Positions 57,591-64,000 of a stretch of DNA of 64,000 bases are shown piece by piece. Each line of letters opens with the position of its first letter. Within the stretch, counting starts at the first letter, position 1. The notes below the pieces were generated by a model. The model had not been told where the DNA came from, made no database searches, and saw only the letters and a program-made list of their open reading frames with translations. Origin of the DNA: Bog-756 sp052326605 (GTDB lineage Bacteria > Actinomycetota > Acidimicrobiia > Acidimicrobiales > RAAP-2); assembly GCA_052326605.1 (NCBI GenBank), contig JBKQMB010000115.1:9669-73668 (forward strand). The letters run 5' to 3'. Both the position numbers and the translations under genes were made by a program.

Positions 57591-58762
57591 GACATCAGCT
57601 GGCGGGGTTGGCTGAAGGCGAGCACGGCGAGCAGTCGGTCCGCGCGCCGGTAGAGCGCCACCAGCCTGCCCTCCTCGACCGATCCCCCCACCACCACCAC
57701 CTCGTCGTCGGGGCCCGGCAACCCGATCATCTGGATCTTGGTCTTGTACTGGTCCGACCAGAAGAAGGGGATCGGGTCGTAGGGCTGGGACCCGGCCGAC
57801 CCGGCCAGCAGGTTGCGGGCTGCTGCAGCCCCGCCCTCGGCGGCGTTGGTCCAGTGCTCCACCCGCGCCAACTCGCCGGTGGAGGGTCGCCTCCACCGGG
57901 CCACGTCCCCTGCCGCCACCACCCGGTCGTGGGCGAACAGGCTCTCGTCGCACACCACGCCGTCCTCGACGGTGACGCCCGAGTCCTCCAGCCAGTCGAC
58001 CGACGGCTCCACGCCGACACCCACCACGACCAGGTCCGCGTCGAGGCTGGTGCCGTCGAGCAGGTGGACGACGACGGGAGCCGCTGCGCCCGGGTACGAC
58101 GACAGCCGTTCCACCCCGACACCGGTGAGGACCGTCACTCCGTGATCGCGATGAAGCCTGGTGCACGCCTCCCCCATCGCAACGCCCAACACGCGTCCCA
58201 GCGGGGTCGCCAGTGCCTCGACCATCGTCACCCGTGCCCCCAGGCCGTGGCAGGTGGCGGCCACCTCGGAGCCGATGAACCCCGCGCCGATCACCACCAC
58301 CCGTGCACCCTCGCCGGCGGACGCGAGGGTCGCCCTGATGCCCAGGCAGTCGTCGAGGGTCCGCAGTGCCCACACCCCGGGCATCCCCTCGGTGCCCGGC
58401 AGTCGACGGGCCCGGGCCCCGGTGGCCACGACCAGCCCGTCGTATTGGAGCACCTGCCCGTCGTCGAATGCCACGGTTCGGGCCCCGGTGTCGAGCGACG
58501 CGGCCCGTCGGCCCAGCCGGAACTGGAGGCCCAACGTGTCGAGCCTGTCGGGGGCGTGATGGTGGATGCGCTCCACGTCCCAGGTGCCGGCCAGCAGCTG
58601 TTTGGACAGGGGCGGCCGGTCGTAGGGGGCGTGCCGTTCGTCGCCGACGATGATCACCGGACCGGTGTGGCCCTCGTGGCGGATCTCCTCGGCGGCACGC
58701 AGTCCGGCCAGCGAGGCGCCGACGACGACGACGGTGGCGTCTTTGCCTAGGGGATCGCTCAT
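57527..58762 (-). CDS. FAD-dependent ferredoxin reductase family oxidoreductase
   Basis: The 411-residue protein has ATVVVVGASLAGLRAAEEIR (FAD), the substrate-side APYDRPPLSKQLL, VVATGARARRLPG, VVVIGAGFIGSEVAATCHGLG (NAD), VVVVGVGVEPSVDWL, VVAAGDVARWRRP and a reductase C-terminal domain (PFFWSDQYKTKIQMIGLP). This is the ferredoxin/rubredoxin/putidaredoxin reductase family used by P450 and Rieske oxygenase systems. It could reduce the 3Fe-4S ferredoxin encoded at 21.8 kb, but the two are unlinked. The gene ends 64 bases inside the transglutaminase gene on the other strand. It is followed upstream by an MBL hydrolase gene. Confidence 0.92.
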   Translation of the reverse strand: MSDPLGKDATVVVVGASLAGLRAAEEIRHEGHTGPVIIVGDERHAPYDRPPLSKQLLAGTWDVERIHHHAPDRLDTLGLQFRLGRRAASLDTGARTVAFDDGQVLQYDGLVVATGARARRLPGTEGMPGVWALRTLDDCLGIRATLASAGEGARVVVIGAGFIGSEVAATCHGLGARVTMVEALATPLGRVLGVAMGEACTRLHRDHGVTVLTGVGVERLSSYPGAAAPVVVHLLDGTSLDADLVVVGVGVEPSVDWLEDSGVTVEDGVVCDESLFAHDRVVAAGDVARWRRPSTGELARVEHWTNAAEGGAAAARNLLAGSAGSQPYDPIPFFWSDQYKTKIQMIGLPGPDDEVVVVGGSVEEGRLVALYRRADRLLAVLAFSQPRQLMSYRPLLAAGASFDEALELARS

Positions 58763-58807
58763 GGGCCGTCATCGTAGGTGGCCGGCACCACCAGGGGTCC
58801 CATCGCC

Positions 58808-59563
58808 TCAGCGGCCGAACATGGCCATCCACTGCTCGGGTGTCCGCAGCCCGAACACGTAGTTGTGGGAGCGGGTGTGCCCCATGGTGGCCGAGGGGTC
58901 CGCCGAGTAGAGGTGTCCCGGGTAGAGCACCGTGTCGTCGGGAACCCGGGCCAACCGGGTGGTCAGCGACTCGTACATCTCCTCGGGATCCCCGCCGGGC
59001 AGATCGGTCCGGCCGCATCCGTCGAGGAAGAGGGTGTCACCGGCTATCAGGCGCCCGTCGACCAGGAAGCACTGGCTTCCCGGGGTGTGGCCCGGTGTGT
59101 GGACCAGGGTGACGGGGACCGAGCCCACCCGGACGACGTCCTCTCCCCGGTGGGTGACGAGCTCTCCGGACCCCACACCCGTCGACCGGACGACCCACGG
59201 CGCCTCATCGACCTGCACGTGCACCGGCACCGGCACCAACTCGAGCAGCCGGGCGATGCCCTCGACCCCCCAACCCATGAGGTCGCCGCCTACGTGGTCG
59301 GGGTGATAGTGGGTGGCCAGGGCGCCGACGCACTCCATGCCGTCGGCCCGCAGGATCCCGAGCAGCTCGTCGACGCCGTAGGCGGGGTCGACGATCAGTG
59401 CCTCCCCGGTCTGCCTGTCGCCGACCAGGTAGACGAAGTTCACCATCTGCCGGGCGATCTGATCGTCCACGGCGAAGTCCTGCCCGGCCAACAGCTGGCG
59501 AAAGTACAAACGGTCAGGGCCCGGGGGGCCCGGGGTCTCCAGGTCGGCGTCGGTCACATCCAC
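58808..59563 (-). CDS. Metallo-beta-lactamase-fold hydrolase (glyoxalase II-like)
   Basis: The 251-residue MBL enzyme has NFVYLVGDRQTGEALIVDPAYG, the metal motif THYHPDHVGG, HTPGHTPGSQCFLV, IAGDTLFLDGCGRTDLPGGDPEEMYESL and YPGHLYS. This is the binuclear-metal arrangement of glyoxalase II/persulfide dioxygenase enzymes. The GRTDLPGGDPEEMYESL part is closest to the ETHE1/persulfide-dioxygenase and lactonase group as I recall. Its substrate is therefore either a thioester or glutathione/mycothiol persulfide. It is 45 bases upstream of the flavoprotein gene on the same strand and may be co-transcribed with it. Confidence 0.88.
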   Translation of the reverse strand: MDVTDADLETPGPPGPDRLYFRQLLAGQDFAVDDQIARQMVNFVYLVGDRQTGEALIVDPAYGVDELLGILRADGMECVGALATHYHPDHVGGDLMGWGVEGIARLLELVPVPVHVQVDEAPWVVRSTGVGSGELVTHRGEDVVRVGSVPVTLVHTPGHTPGSQCFLVDGRLIAGDTLFLDGCGRTDLPGGDPEEMYESLTTRLARVPDDTVLYPGHLYSADPSATMGHTRSHNYVFGLRTPEQWMAMFGR

Positions 59564-59748
59564 ACTCTACGGTCGAGCACACCTCCGGGGGCCCTCGAGG
59601 GGCTCCGGGGGCGTCGCTGCATGCTGGAGTGGATCGATCTACAGTTCGCGGCACCGGTCGCGCCGTGGTCGGATCGGCGGCCGGACGCCGGGCGCCGATC
59701 CACGACCGTCCGGCGGGGAGACCGAACGGGGAGCGAAGGGGTGGTGCT

Positions 59749-61326
59749 GTGACCGACGACCAGGCAGAAGCATTGGCGGCGGCACAGGTGCTGCGTCACT
59801 GGGCGGCCCGGACCCCCGATGCCCCGATGCTGACGCTGGGCGACCGGACGCTCACCTGGGCGCAGGTCTACGCCAACGCCAAACGGGTCAGCCACGCGCT
59901 GGCGGCCGAGGGGGTGGTGCCCGGCGAGCGGGTGGCCTTCCTCGACCGCAACAGCATCGAGTTCTTCGAGGTCTTCTTCGGGTGCGCGCTGCTGGGCGCG
60001 GTGAGCATCATCGTCAACTGGCGGCTTGCGCCGGCCGAGATGGCCGCCATCGTCGAGGATGCCCAGGCTACGATCCTCTTCTACGGCGACGGCTACACCG
60101 GCGCCGTCAAAGACATGGCCCCCCTGGTCACCTCTGTCCGCACCTGGGTGCCACTCGCACAACTCGACGACTGGCGGGGCGCAGGGGTCACAGCCGAGCC
60201 GAGCGACCCGGGGTTCGAGCCCGGGCCCGACGACGTGGTCACCCAGCTGTACACCTCGGGGACCACGGGGCTCCCCAAGGGCGTGATGATCTCCGGCCGG
60301 AACCTCTCCACCATCCTGGGCGAGGCGGCCAACAACTTCCAGATCGGCCCCGACACCGTCTCGCTGGTGGCCATGCCCCTCTTCCACATCGGGGGGACCG
60401 GTTGGGCACTCGCCGGCATGTCCCGCGGCGGGCACTCGGTCATCATCCGGGACATCGACCCGGTCGAAGTACTCCGGGTCATCGAGGAGCACCGGATCAC
60501 CGAGACGTTCGTGGTGCCCGCCGTACTGATGTTCCTGCTGGCCACCCCCGACCTCGCCAACACGGACGTCAGCTCGCTCCGCACCGTCTTCTACGGCGCG
60601 TCCCCCATCAGCGAGGACGTGCTGGTCCGGTCGATGGAGGCGCTCGCATGCGACTTCGCCCAGGTCTACGGGCTCACCGAGACCACCGGCGCCATCACTT
60701 CCCTACTGCCCGAGGACCACGACCCCGACGGCCCGCGCGCCCACCTCCTGCGCTCGGCCGGGCGGCCGTTCGACCACGTCGAGCTCAAGATCGTCGATGC
60801 CGCCACCGGCGAGGCCCTGCCGCCGGGTGCGGTCGGCGAGGTCTGGACCCGATCCGACCAGAACATGCTCGGCTACTGGAACAAGCCCGAAGAGACCGCC
60901 TCGTTGCTCTCGGAGGGATGGCTGCACACGGGGGACGCCGGATGGCTCAGTGAGGACGGCTACCTGTTCCTCCACGACCGGATCAAGGACATGATCGTGT
61001 CGGGAGGCGAGAACATCTACCCCGCCGAGGTGGAGAACGCCCTGCTGTCCTACCCGGCGGTGGCCGATGCGGCCGTCATCGGGGTGCCCGACGACAAGTG
61101 GGGTGAGACCGTCAAGGCCATCGTGGTCAAGTCGCCGGCGGCCATCGGTGACGATGACGCCCTTGCCGCCGACATCCTCTCGGCCACCCGTGATCGGCTA
61201 GCCCACTACAAGTGCCCCACGTCGATCGAATTCGTCGACGCGCTTCCCCGTAACCCCTCCGGCAAGGTGCTCAAGCGCGAACTGCGCAAGCCGTACTGGG
61301 CCGACAGGGATCGCAACATCGGCTGA
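59749..61326 (+). CDS. AMP-dependent acyl-CoA synthetase/ligase
   Basis: The 525-residue ANL ligase has YTSGTTGLPKGVM (P-loop), FYGASPISEDVLVRSM, QVYGLTETTGAITSL, GWLHTGDAGWLSEDGY, HDRIKDMIVSGGENIYPAEVE and the catalytic Lys in NPSGKVLKRELRKPYW. This is close to the mycobacterial long/medium-chain FadD group that ends in KPYW. Start GTG 59749 has AAGGGG about 8 bases upstream and gives VTDDQAEALAAAQVL; longer frames back to 59398 are not ligase-like. It is monocistronic, divergent from the MBL gene and convergent with xseB. Substrate chain length unknown. Confidence 0.92.
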   Translation: MTDDQAEALAAAQVLRHWAARTPDAPMLTLGDRTLTWAQVYANAKRVSHALAAEGVVPGERVAFLDRNSIEFFEVFFGCALLGAVSIIVNWRLAPAEMAAIVEDAQATILFYGDGYTGAVKDMAPLVTSVRTWVPLAQLDDWRGAGVTAEPSDPGFEPGPDDVVTQLYTSGTTGLPKGVMISGRNLSTILGEAANNFQIGPDTVSLVAMPLFHIGGTGWALAGMSRGGHSVIIRDIDPVEVLRVIEEHRITETFVVPAVLMFLLATPDLANTDVSSLRTVFYGASPISEDVLVRSMEALACDFAQVYGLTETTGAITSLLPEDHDPDGPRAHLLRSAGRPFDHVELKIVDAATGEALPPGAVGEVWTRSDQNMLGYWNKPEETASLLSEGWLHTGDAGWLSEDGYLFLHDRIKDMIVSGGENIYPAEVENALLSYPAVADAAVIGVPDDKWGETVKAIVVKSPAAIGDDDALAADILSATRDRLAHYKCPTSIEFVDALPRNPSGKVLKRELRKPYWADRDRNIG

Positions 61327-61343
61327 TCGAGCCGAACCGACCC

Positions 61344-61697
61344 TCAGAACAGTCCCCGGGGGCCTGGGTCACCGCCGGACCCGTCGGCCGGCTCCACCTC
61401 AACCTCCTCCTCGTCGGGCCCGGTGCCGGCGTCGCTCTGGCCGATGGCCTCGAGTCGGGGCACGAGCTCCTCGACCCGCATCCTGGTGCGACGCAGGCGG
61501 TGATCGAGCTCGTCCACGATTTCGGTGGCGCGCTCCAGCTGCTCGACCAACCGGTCGACGTCGATGACGCCGGTCTCGAACTCCTCGATGATCCTGTCGA
61601 GCTCGGCCCCGGCCTCGGAGTAGCTCAGTCCGGTCACGTCTGCTGCCGTCGCACCGGGCTCGGAGCCGCTTCGCTCGCTTCCACGTGTTGCCATCAC
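61344..61697 (-). CDS. xseB: Exodeoxyribonuclease VII small subunit
   Basis: The 117-residue small subunit has the core LSYSEAGAELDRIIEEFETGVIDVDRLVEQLERATEIVDELDHRLRR, the standard XseB helical hairpin that wraps the large subunit. An acidic, Gly/Pro-rich C-terminal tail of about 30 residues (EEEVEVEPADG) follows. The N-terminus is Ser/Gly-rich, and the actual core starts near residue 20. The ATG overlaps the xseA stop by four bases, so the large subunit gene is translated first, as in many actinobacteria. It is convergent with the ligase gene, 17 bases away. Confidence 0.93.
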   Translation of the reverse strand: MMATRGSERSGSEPGATAADVTGLSYSEAGAELDRIIEEFETGVIDVDRLVEQLERATEIVDELDHRLRRTRMRVEELVPRLEAIGQSDAGTGPDEEEVEVEPADGSGGDPGPRGLF

Positions 61698-63166
61698 TGC
61701 TTCTTCCCTTCGTCGTGCTGCTTGTCGATGTTGCCACCGGTGCCGCCTGCCCGGCCGGCACCGTCTGCCGTGACCACGGAGCCCACCTCGCCGTCGGACA
61801 GTTGGGTCACCAGGCGGGAGCCGGGGCCCAGGCCGGAGACGGAGCGGAGCACCGCCCCGGACCCGTCACGGGTGACCGAATAGCCGCGTTCGAGCTGGCG
61901 CTGATAGTCATAGGCGCCGAGCAGGCGTCGCCACTGGGCCACCCGGAGGTCCTCCACCTGCAGGCGCCGGCCCGGCAACGCGGCGAGCCGCCGGGTGCGC
62001 CCCGAAAGGCGCTCCTCGTCGGCGGCGAGCGACCACCGCGCGCCCCTGGCCACCGCGCGCCCCTTGGTGGCCAGGTGCTGGGCGTGGGAGTCGAGCTGGC
62101 CCTTGACCGCGCCCCGCACGGTTCGAGCCCGGTGGTCCAGTCGGTCGGCATGGCGGTCGATCTGCAAGCGGGCCCCAGTGGCCATGGCGTGCCGCTGCCG
62201 GTCGAGCGCACGCTCGGTGCGGGCCACCTGTTCACGTGCCGTCCGGGCAGCCACCACCCCGGCCTCGACACACGTCCTCCAGAAGTCCGTGGCCAGGCGG
62301 GACAACTCCTGGCCGCACTCCGTGGGCGTGATGAAGGAGCGGTTGGCCACTTCGTCGGCCACCGACTGGTCGCCGGTGTGCCCGATTCCGGTCCACACGG
62401 GGACAGCTGAGGTGGCAACGGCCCTGGCCACCGGCTCGGCGTCGAAGGTGGCCAGGTCGGCCTTGGATCCCCCACCCCGGACGACCACGATGACGTCGCA
62501 CGGCTCCGACTGCAGGCGCCCGATGGCGGACGCCACCGACGCTGGTGCCTCACGGCCCTGCACCTGGGTGGGTACGGTGCGAACGTCGAAGGCCATCCCC
62601 GAGGCGTGGAGGCGGCCGATGAAGTCCCGGTACCCCTCGGTGCCTGGGCTGGCCACCAGGCCGACCCGCAGCGGGAGGCGGGGTACCGGGACGCGCCGGT
62701 TGCGGTCGAAGAGGTCCTCGTCGACCAGCGCCTTGATCAATCGGGCGCGTTCGGCCGCCACCTTGCCCAGCAGCGCATGGGTGTCCAGCTCCGACAGGAT
62801 GAAACTGATGTCACCACGCGGCTTGTAGAGCTGGACCTCACCGCGAACCCGGACCACCAGGCCGGCCTCGAGGGTGATCCCGAGCTGGTCAAGGGTGGTC
62901 CGGACCCGGCTCCACCGGCCGGACCAGCACACGACCTTCAAGATGGGGGTACCGCTGTCCTGGGCATTGACCGGATCGACCAGGTCGAGGTAGCAGTGCC
63001 CACGGGAGCTGACATTGAACGACCGCACCTCGCCCGACACCCACACCTCGCCAGGCAGGGCACTCTTGAGGGCCCGGTCGATCCGACCGTAGAGATCGCT
63101 GATCGAGAGCGCGTCGCCGGCGGTGAGATCCGAACCGGGACGGGTGGTGCGCGAACCGAGGGACAC
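61694..63166 (-). CDS. xseA: Exodeoxyribonuclease VII large subunit
   Basis: The 490-residue nuclease subunit has an N-terminal OB fold (GEVWVSGEVRSFN, GHCYLDLVD, GDISFILSELDTHALLGKVAAER). The catalytic core follows with RVGLVASPGTEGYRDFIGRL, CDVIVVVRGGGSKADLATFDAEPVARAV, PVWTGIGHTGDQSVADEVANRSFITPTECGQ and a coiled-coil C-terminus. ExoVII cuts single-stranded DNA from both ends in repair. The ATG at 63166 gives MSLGSRTTRPGSDLTAGDALSISDLYGRID; a slightly downstream start is possible. It is coupled to xseB. It is divergent from rnpB with a 166-base gap, which holds the rnpB promoter. Confidence 0.95.
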   Translation of the reverse strand: MSLGSRTTRPGSDLTAGDALSISDLYGRIDRALKSALPGEVWVSGEVRSFNVSSRGHCYLDLVDPVNAQDSGTPILKVVCWSGRWSRVRTTLDQLGITLEAGLVVRVRGEVQLYKPRGDISFILSELDTHALLGKVAAERARLIKALVDEDLFDRNRRVPVPRLPLRVGLVASPGTEGYRDFIGRLHASGMAFDVRTVPTQVQGREAPASVASAIGRLQSEPCDVIVVVRGGGSKADLATFDAEPVARAVATSAVPVWTGIGHTGDQSVADEVANRSFITPTECGQELSRLATDFWRTCVEAGVVAARTAREQVARTERALDRQRHAMATGARLQIDRHADRLDHRARTVRGAVKGQLDSHAQHLATKGRAVARGARWSLAADEERLSGRTRRLAALPGRRLQVEDLRVAQWRRLLGAYDYQRQLERGYSVTRDGSGAVLRSVSGLGPGSRLVTQLSDGEVGSVVTADGAGRAGGTGGNIDKQHDEGKKQ

Positions 63167-63332
63167 TGCGCCAGGTTAGAGCGCGGGTGGGACCGCTCCG
63201 CCGACCGGCCGCCCGACCCGGTCCCGATGCCCGTCAGGCGACGGCCGCCGCCGCCGGTGTCGGCAGGACGTCTTCGCGGACCACCCCCGCGCGCTTCGTG
63301 TCCGGGAACGCTGCGTGTGCGACGATGGGGGC

Positions 63333-63732
<400 letters not shown>

Positions 63733-63744
63733 AACCAGGACTTT

Positions 63745-63761
63745 TACCCCGACAAGGGGTA
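63745..63761 (+). other. Small hairpin after rnpB
   Basis: TACCCC-GACAA-GGGGTA: a 6-bp stem with a 5-base loop, 12 bases beyond the P1 helix of rnpB. A TTTT run precedes rather than follows it, so it is not a canonical intrinsic terminator. It may serve as the terminator or processing site of the RNA, or be part of a recombination site. Confidence 0.5.
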
Positions 63762-63765
63762 ATCG

Positions 63766-63784
63766 TGACTCAAATATGACTCAA
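63766..63784 (+). repeat. Direct repeat TGACTCAA, 11-base period
   Basis: Two exact copies (63766-63773 and 63777-63784) spaced one helical turn apart, 21 bases upstream of the integrase ATG, in the only AT-rich patch of the area. The layout is like arm-type sites of tyrosine recombinases or a small operator. Confidence 0.6.
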
Positions 63785-63804
63785 TTTCTCCTAGGGTTCG
63801 CGTT

Positions 63805-64000
63805 ATGACAGACTCCGCCAAGCGCACGTACGGCAGTGGCGGCATCACGTGGTTGGGCCCGCGACGGGCACGTCTCAGGGTTCGTGTTCCCGGCGAAACC
63901 GGACAGCGGACCAAGGTCGTCCATGTGGCTCAACGGGACCGCGGCGGACGTGGCGAGGCTGCCGCCGCATTGGAGACTTTCGCTCGCGAGGTGGAGCTGG
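63805..64000 (+). CDS. Tyrosine-recombinase (phage-type integrase) N-terminal part, gene cut by window end
   Basis: The frame starts at ATG 63805 and is open to the last base (65 residues visible). It begins MTDSAKRTYGSGGITWLGP, followed by RARLRVRVPGETGQRTKV and a helix with AAAALETFAREVEL. A short basic start, a GxGGI turn, a beta-sheet of the form RxRLRVRV...GxxxTKVVHV, and then a helix is the usual arm-binding domain of actinobacterial phage/ICE integrases. The catalytic domain lies outside the window, so class is inferred. Its place 72 bases beyond rnpB suggests an element integrated at the rnpB 3' end. The upstream region is AT-richer than the genome. Confidence 0.7.
   Translation, partial: MTDSAKRTYGSGGITWLGPRRARLRVRVPGETGQRTKVVHVAQRDRGGRGEAAAALETFAREVEL

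Overview
The window is GC-rich chromosomal DNA from an actinobacterium. The gene set supports this: a mycothiol-dependent-type DinB-fold enzyme, PPOX/F420-type small flavoproteins, DUF2505, DUF3501 and DUF4031 proteins, a type A RNase P RNA, and mycobacterial-style steroid/acyl-CoA catabolic genes. A member of the class Acidimicrobiia is my best guess. That is inference from gene content, not from a marker phylogeny. No rRNA or tRNA gene and no CRISPR array was recognised.

Layout. (1) 0-5.6 kb: the end of a kdp potassium-ATPase operon (kdpB end, kdpC with an insertion, kdpD, kdpE), a universal stress protein and decayed response-regulator fragments. (2) 5.6-12 kb: a methyltransferase-Mug glycosylase fusion, small flavin/redox proteins (two PPOX, one ABM monooxygenase, one FrnE-like DsbA), an ABC exporter, and a poorly conserved stretch with a response-regulator/PAS chimera. 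(3) 12-24 kb: lipid or steroid catabolism, with a di-iron ferritin-like oxidase, a thiolase-like protein, an esterase, a paired acyl-CoA dehydrogenase operon, a thiolase, and a P450 coupled to a 3Fe-4S ferredoxin. A KstR-like operator lies in the divergent region at 19.77 kb. (4) 24-29 kb: small accessory genes and a zone of gene decay, with a degenerate SDR, a frameshifted lipoprotein gene and a multiply frameshifted winged-helix regulator. (5) 29-40 kb: a long minus-strand catabolic block. It runs fadE30-ipdF-fadD3 (steroid C/D-ring degradation in mycobacteria), a zinc alcohol dehydrogenase, an aldo/keto reductase behind a second KstR-like operator, and a four-gene ATGA-coupled set (ligase, unknown protein, ligase, SDR).

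(6) 40-48 kb: msrB, ssb with a coupled small gene, a nitrobindin-like protein, a membrane protein gene with a premature stop, a CoA-transferase/enoyl-CoA hydratase pair, and a peroxide-defence module (PerR-like regulator, rubrerythrin, Fe-S oxidoreductase, DUF3501). A 36-bp inverted-repeat operator lies in front of the regulator. (7) 48-53 kb: a coupled glycerol operon, glpD - alkyl-DHAP-synthase-like flavoenzyme - glpK. (8) 53-57.6 kb: a coupled MoxR ATPase - DUF58 - transglutaminase membrane operon. (9) 57.5-63.2 kb: a ferredoxin-reductase-type flavoprotein, a metallo-beta-lactamase hydrolase, another acyl-CoA ligase, and xseA-xseB. (10) 63.3-64 kb: rnpB followed directly by the 5' end of an integrase gene, which suggests a mobile element starts there and continues beyond the window.

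The main theme is acyl-CoA/steroid-type catabolism: five acyl-CoA-activating or transferring enzymes, three acyl-CoA dehydrogenases, two thiolase-family proteins, three SDRs, and two sites matching the remembered KstR consensus. I found no clearly new defence or mobile system. The most noteworthy items are the rnpB-linked integrase, the PerR-controlled redox module, the KstR-like sites, the Mug fusion, and several clear cases of gene decay.
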